From: Gossypium raimondii
Taxonomy: Eukaryota > Streptophyta > Magnoliopsida > Malvales > Malvaceae
Direction: 5' to 3'
Length of the DNA stretch: 64,000 nt
Assembly: GCF_025698545.1 (NCBI RefSeq)
Contig: NC_068569.1
Span: 23,374,001 to 23,438,000 of the forward strand
Shown piece by piece: positions 58,948 to 64,000 of the stretch; within the stretch, counting starts at the first letter, position 1, and the number at the start of each line of letters is the position of its first letter. A program made the position numbers and the translations under genes. Under the pieces are notes generated by a model that did no database searches, was not told where the DNA came from, and was given only the letters and a program-made list of their open reading frames with translations.

Positions 58948-60426
58948 TAAACTAAATAATTTTGTTTGGAGGAGAACAAAGAGGATGCAAAATTTAGAGC
59001 ATCCTTTTTATTTCTTATCTTTTCTTGTACTTGTTCTAACGACTAAGGAAAAAAAAGGGTTAGGTTTGGGTTTAGCGGCATTAACTGATACCATCTATTA
59101 TAAAACCAATTTTGTGAATTTGACAAAGATAGGAGTCGTTGATTTCAGGCGCCAAGTGGGCTATGAGGCGGGTGTTGCATGTTTGGGGTTTGGCTGGATT
59201 CTGGTGGAGGTTTATACATTGGGAGTATGCATGTACAAAGCCTTCTACCACTCCACTTTGAACTTATCTTGTTCTAGGTTTCAAGCTAATGTCTTTAGAG
59301 TAGAGAGAGAACCAGATTTCTTTGATTTACTTGCTTATTTCAAGTCAAAATATATACAGAAGAGGCAAAAAAGTGTGTTTCTTAAAGGTATTTAGAGGAG
59401 AAAATAAAAGGTTATGAGAAATTTGATGCTGGAAGAATTTGTATTTCTCTAACTCCAAATAATTTTATTTTACATTTATTATCATTAGAATTAATTATGA
59501 ATTAAATTAAATAATTAATTCAACTCAATTTAATTTGCCCATATATGATTTATACAATAAAAAATATATTTAATTTATATACATGTTTAATTAATAAGTT
59601 AAAATGTACTATTATAAAATTTGAAAAAAAATTAAAGTTGTTTTAAACAATTTGTTTTTATTTTTATTTTCTTCCTTTCATAGAAGTGTAGCATCCTTGA
59701 ACTACCCATAGCCCTCTCTAACCCTTAAATAGAAAGATAATGCGTTTTAACGCACTTAAACCCACATCCTCTTACATTGACAACAATACATATGCCAACT
59801 GAACTAAACTCAATCGACTTAAACAATTTATTTTAAATTTAATTTAATTTAACTTAAAATTTGTAAACATATTTATTTAAAATCTTTATATATACGATTG
59901 TATGTACAAAAATCTATAACGTTAGTTAAAAGTAACATATATTTTTAAAATAAATATAAAAGAATTTATGAATTGATGGTACTAATTTAACTTAAAAATA
60001 AATAAATAAAAAGTTAAAAAAGGTATATTTTTCCAGAATGATCATTTCACTTTTTCAGTTAAAATATTTTAATTAAAGATTAAAATTAATTGTTATTAAA
60101 TTTTTTTAAAATACATTTTTTCCCAAAATGATATATTTTTAAAAATATAAACAGTTTGGAGCATATTAAAAACTTTAAGTAACAATCATAAAAGTACACA
60201 TATGTAGATAGTAAAAAGATGTATGGCAACCATTATATGAAATGTTAAATTGATTGTCTGTAAATCAATAATATGACATTAAAGTAAACAAAAGGTATTT
60301 GAATGAACTAAAAAATTAAATAGTTGCAAGTGAAAAGTTATAAGTAATTAAAAGTTGTTATTATTTATAGTGATGAGTATGTCACTTTATTAATAACAAA
60401 GGACCATACTAATTCAAGTAGATATC
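58948..60426. other. Intergenic stretch upstream of the IFRD gene
   Basis: A 136-codon open frame on the plus strand (58985-59395) shows no domain or homologue that I recognise and is probably chance. The rest is AT-rich, non-coding sequence. Confidence 0.35.
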
Positions 60427-60840
60427 TGTTGAACAATTATGTTTATTGCTAAAGACTTGACTATTCATTTTGGATAGTTATGTCATTATGAAAAAATATA
60501 AGATTTTCTATAAATAGGAGTGAACTCTCGTTTGTGTAACACACACAAAAAAAAGACAAAGTTTCTTTTTATTCTTTCACCATCTTTTATATGTTAGATT
60601 GTTATAGAAATTGATATCCCTGCTATGTTTCACTTAGTGCTCAGTGGACTGTTTCCGTCAATGCAAAACGTAGGTAGTTACTGAGCTTCATTGTATCCTC
60701 GAGTTTCATTTGTCAGTAACTCTTTTGCACACTATAATATAAGTGGGAATAAACAGAACTTTAAAGAAAGTAGCATTAATACATGCCTTGAAGCTTTCGT
60801 TAATTTCTCAAAAGTTGATTTTTATCCCCATACACCAACA
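60427..60840 (+). repeat. LTR-like segment with a TATA box
   Basis: Begins TGTTGAACAATTATG and ends CACCAACA (TG...CA), with 'ttctataaataggagtg' near 60507-60523 and a leader-like 'gtgtaacacacacaaaa' after it, the pattern of a Copia-type LTR. The five flanking bases differ (ATATC versus GTACT), so a target duplication is not supported and the ends may be wrong. Confidence 0.35.
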
Positions 60841-60844
60841 GTAC

Positions 60845-61210
60845 TAAGAGTATTTAAAAAAAATATTTAGATTATATTATTTTAATTTATTGAACTTTTT
60901 TATAACATTATTTTAATGTTTACATTAGAGTAGTATTAATATATTGTATAGGTTTTTTTAATGTGTTCTAAATTACATAATATTTAAAAATAATATAATA
61001 TAAAGTATTATAAACTTAAAAACAGACCGGGTCAGGCTCAAGCATTGAATGTTCAAGTTCAAGCCTAGCCCATATTTTAAACGGGTCTAATTTTTTTGTT
61101 CAAGCCCATTTTTGGGGCCTAATATTTTTACTCGAATCCTCCCAAATTTCGGGTGAACCTTTGGGCCTGGACGAATAACCCGACTCATAAACAGGTCTAA
61201 GTATATATAA
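60845..61210 (+). repeat. Dispersed repeat family A, copy 3
   Basis: Same order as the other copies: 'acataatataaag', 'aacttaaaaacagaccgggtc', 'caagcctagcccatattttaaa', 'caagcccatttttggggcct' and 'actcataaacaggtcta'. This copy keeps the GGGCC-rich words best. Non-coding. Confidence 0.55.
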
Positions 61211-61317
61211 TATTTATAGAAAAGATATATAATATGATCTTAAACATATGCCTAAAAATGTACAATAATATATAATATATTTAAATATTCCTAAAATATA
61301 ATATCCCATAATAATAT

Positions 61318-63282
61318 TGTCGAAACCATTTTTTATTTTGAGAAAAAAATAAATTAGTTGTCGACTTTAAAAAAACAAAAATTGGGAATCGCCACCAATC
61401 TTTTATTGAGGTGTGATTGGATCACCTAAAAAATAGCTTTGGTCTACGAGTTTTAGAAAAATGGATCCGGGAGTCGGTTACGTACGAGTAAGGATTAACA
61501 CCCTCGTAAAGCCCAAAATTGGTACCTAGTTAATTAATTAGTGTCTTAATGTCGAAAATTTAAAAATATGATCCTTAATAAAAACTTAAAAAACGTTACT
61601 TATTAATACTCTTATCATTTCGGAGAAAGAAAATGTCACACACAATGCGTGAGGGCACGACATTCTAATTCCTCAAAAATGAATTAGTCCAAAATACTCG
61701 TGTAATAAAATTTAAAAAAATATTCATTTGTTTAAGATTTATAAAGAAATCACAGCCCAATACGTTAGGGCACAATTTCTCAAAATCCTAAAATTGGAAT
61801 ATTTCCTTTTTTATTATTATTTTTTAAAATCTTTGTCTCGAGAAATCAATACGTTAGGATACAACATATTAAATTCCCGACAACAAGCTTTTCATTTTAT
61901 TTTTTTGATTAATGAGCAATTCTCGATTGTTAGATTTAACGAAGAAAATTGGAACCCAATACGTTAGGGCTCAATTTCCTTGAAAATCCTAAATACGAGT
62001 ATTATCTCAATTTTGAAAATTTTAAAATCGAGTAAAAAATGATTTAATGCTACATTAAGTGTAAAATACAATAATAAATACAACAATAGCATAGAAATAA
62101 ACGAAATTAATGTACATAAAAACAACGACATGTAAAGTATCAAATGAACAAAATATAAATGAAAACATAAATCAATAAGCAAATGAAGGAAATAAACAAA
62201 AAAAATATAAAAAGAAAAAGGTACAAAATATATACATGAAATTATAAAGAATAAAAGACATACACATGGGTTTACATATAAAATTTTGGACTATAGAATT
62301 TATAACAATATATATATAATGCATTTACGAAAATAAAGAAAAATAGATAAATATACATATATATATATATATTATAGCATATGTGTTGAAAATATAAGTT
62401 TGTATTTAAGCAAATAAAAATATAGACATGTATGTATATATATATATATATATATAAAATATTCATTAGAAAAATATATAAATACATACATGTACATATA
62501 TACAAAAGTAAAAAAATTAAAACTAAATATAAAAGTATATATGTATATAAAAGTTAGGAAGTAAAATAAAAATAAAAACATATGTATAAAATATATATAA
62601 ACATACGTATACTATATATAAAACAATATATATATATTACATAAAAACGATGCATGCACATGAATATAAAAATAATAATAATAATAATAATAATGATATA
62701 AGATTAATGATGCCACATAATCGTATTAATAATATTAAAATAATTAATTTAAGAATAAAAAACTAAAATAACAAATAGAGGATTAAATAGCATCAATAAT
62801 CAAAGACCAATGAATTTAAAACAAAGAGTATAATATATATATATATATAAAGGCTAAATAAAATGTAAACAAATTTGAAAATAATGAATTTGAAAATAAA
62901 TAATAAGGGAAAAAAAGATTTGAAATCAACAATATACAAATTAATAAATAAATTATACACAAATCAACAAAATAAGAACGCAAAAGAGAGAGAAATTTGA
63001 GGAAATACTCTTAAGAGTTATTATTACTCCCCACTTCAGTCCCTTACAATGAAGGGAGAGACCTCTATTTATAGTTGAGCCTCCCCAAATCCAACGATAC
63101 AGATCAATTATATCAACGGCTAAGATTAAAGGGTATCTACAAATTAAATCTCTAAGATTACAAAATCATATCTTTTAAGATTGCATATATTATATTTAAG
63201 ATTGCATATATCATATCTAAGATTACATATCCTTGAAGATTATATTTTCATATGTGAGCCCGGGCTAAAATTAGGTATTACA
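61318..63282 (-). mobile_element. Solo LTR (family C) with AATAT duplication
   Basis: Runs TGTCGAAACC...GGTATTACA on the plus strand and is flanked by AATAT (61313-61317 and 63283-63287). On the minus strand it begins TGTAATACCTAATTTTAGCC and has a TATA box CTATAAATAGAGG (plus-strand 63062-63074) where the LTR promoter should be, so the element points left. 1965 bases, no gag or pol. The middle (62260-62860) is swollen by TA/CATA microsatellites and an AAT run. The first 250 bases match the fragment at 28927-29222. Probably an Ogre/Tat-type gypsy LTR, by inference from the primer-site-like sequence beside that fragment. Confidence 0.8.
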
Positions 63283-63287
63283 AATAT

Positions 63288-63661
63288 GATACCATAAGCA
63301 AAAGTTTTTGAATAGATTTTCTTTTAATAGAGATAATATTAAAATTTTAAAAATTAAAAATAATACAATTTATTAATTGTTTTTTAATTAGGAGTGTAGT
63401 CGTTTAAAAATATATATATTTTTGCTGATTGGTCAGCAGTCTTGGGCCCAACTAAGCTACTTAGGCCCCAAATAACTGTGGTTATTTCGCAATTAATGAG
63501 AAATTTGATGCTATTTTATCGTCAGTAAGAGTGATGTTCAGGTCCTTTCCTGTCTGAGGAATTCAAATCCTCCTCTGTCTGGTTCTCTTTGTTTATAATT
63601 TTCTTCTTCTTCTTTTTTAATTATTGCTTGAATTTCTTGTTGTTCTTGGGTTGGTTCTTCA
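63288..63661. other. Probable promoter and leader of the gene at the right edge
   Basis: AT-rich to about 63410, then mixed composition. A pyrimidine-rich run (cttcttcttcttttttaatt, 63601-63622) just before the start codon is typical of plant 5' leaders. No TATA box is certain. Confidence 0.35.
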
Positions 63662-64000
63662 ATGGAGGTGTCTCAAAAAATCAATGGGAAAAAGAGGTTG
63701 CCTTCAACTCCGTCAAATTATGTTACTCTCCTTCAACTACAAGAACGATGGATCAAAGAGAAAGAAGGAAAGCAGAAGGGAAAGGAAGAGAAACAAGAGA
63801 CCCAGCAGAAACACGAGGAAGAGGAAACAAATTTTGAAGAGCGAGTGAATGACGAGGTTTCTGGAAGAGAGAGCCGTAAGAATAGGCAGATTCCTCGACC
63901 TGATCGGGGTAACGGGAAGCATGTAGCGGAAGGGAATCCCAGGGACGAGAAAACCGCCGCGGCCAAGGATTTCGACAATGAGAAGAAAGGCAAGGAATTG
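63662..64000 (+). CDS. Lys/Glu-rich hypothetical protein, 5' part (runs off the window)
   Basis: From the ATG at 63662 the frame is open for 113 codons to the last base of the window. It begins MEVSQKINGKKRLPSTPSNY, then VTLLQLQERWIKEKEGKQK followed by a highly charged Lys/Glu/Gln-rich, probably coiled-coil or disordered stretch. The composition (GC rising to about half) and a clean start after a pyrimidine-rich leader argue for a real gene. I do not recognise the family and assign no function. A nuclear protein is possible given the basic clusters, but that is only a guess. Other frames open here are shadows of this one. Confidence 0.6.
   Translation, partial: MEVSQKINGKKRLPSTPSNYVTLLQLQERWIKEKEGKQKGKEEKQETQQKHEEEETNFEERVNDEVSGRESRKNRQIPRPDRGNGKHVAEGNPRDEKTAAAKDFDNEKKGKEL

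Noticed and set aside
58985-59395. 136-codon open frame on the plus strand beside the IFRD gene
   Set aside because: It has no domain, no leader or splice context, and its composition is like the surrounding non-coding DNA. It may be chance, so it is listed only as part of the intergenic stretch.
60427-60840. A complete solo LTR
   Set aside because: The TG...CA ends and TATA box fit, but the flanking five bases differ and no second copy is present. It is kept only as an LTR-like segment.
63535-63585. tRNA-like T-loop phrase 'ggaattcaaatcctcc'
   Set aside because: No A-box, acceptor stem or anticodon arm could be folded around it.
1-64000. CRISPR arrays, operons, prokaryotic mobile systems or organellar DNA
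   Set aside because: The introns, plant gene families and retrotransposons show a plant nuclear genome. No regularly spaced direct repeats with unique spacers were seen.

Overview
The window is nuclear DNA of a flowering plant. It has AT-rich spacers, spliced genes with canonical GT/AG introns, and dense transposon remnants. Several repeats resemble ones I associate with cotton (Gossypium): LTRs beginning TGTCGAAACC, LTRs beginning TGTAACACCCC, and the inverted 'gggcttaattgc' repeats. A Malvaceae genome, probably cotton, is therefore likely, but I inferred this from memory and not from a search.

Host genes, left to right: an intronless S-domain receptor kinase (407-2824, -); a GID2/SLEEPY1-type F-box gene for gibberellin signalling (5296-5772, -); a WPP-domain/MAF1-like nuclear-envelope protein (8978-9439, -); a GASA/snakin cysteine-rich peptide gene with one intron (22234-22609, -); a CYP81-like cytochrome P450 (40544-42137, -); the TFIID subunit TAF4 (49577-54714, -, 14 coding exons rebuilt with consistent phase); an interferon-related developmental regulator (IFRD) family gene (55698-58822, -, 13 coding exons rebuilt); and the 5' part of a Lys/Glu-rich protein gene running off the right edge (63662-64000, +). 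The seven complete host genes are all on the minus strand.

Transposons: 10726-18725 is an apparently complete PIF/Harbinger element. It has an open three-exon DDE transposase gene, an open two-exon Myb/SANT-like gene, terminal inverted repeats and a probable TCA target duplication. It also carries a piece of a host SWIB-domain gene and a second exon-like fragment. A 606-bp MITE with its own TCA duplication sits exactly on its right border. A Copia retrotransposon (29530-37725, 5-bp duplication ATGAG) is split by a 3-kb solo LTR (33478-36493, duplication TGAGA). A related solo LTR in the opposite orientation (25040-27229, duplication GGAGA) interrupts a minisatellite. A third, unrelated solo LTR lies at 61318-63282 (duplication AATAT). 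There are LINE 3' fragments at 39665-40004 and 47700-48749, a probable one at 23210-23532, and several fold-back repeats. The largest fold-back is a palindrome of about 1.2 kb at 46345-47500.

The genes do not form an operon-like unit. The one functional link is that the GID2/SLY1-type gene (degradation of DELLA repressors) and the GASA-family gene (a family often gibberellin-responsive) lie about 17 kb apart, separated mostly by the Harbinger insertion. The most unusual object is the Harbinger element with captured host exons, an internal duplication and a MITE nested at its border.
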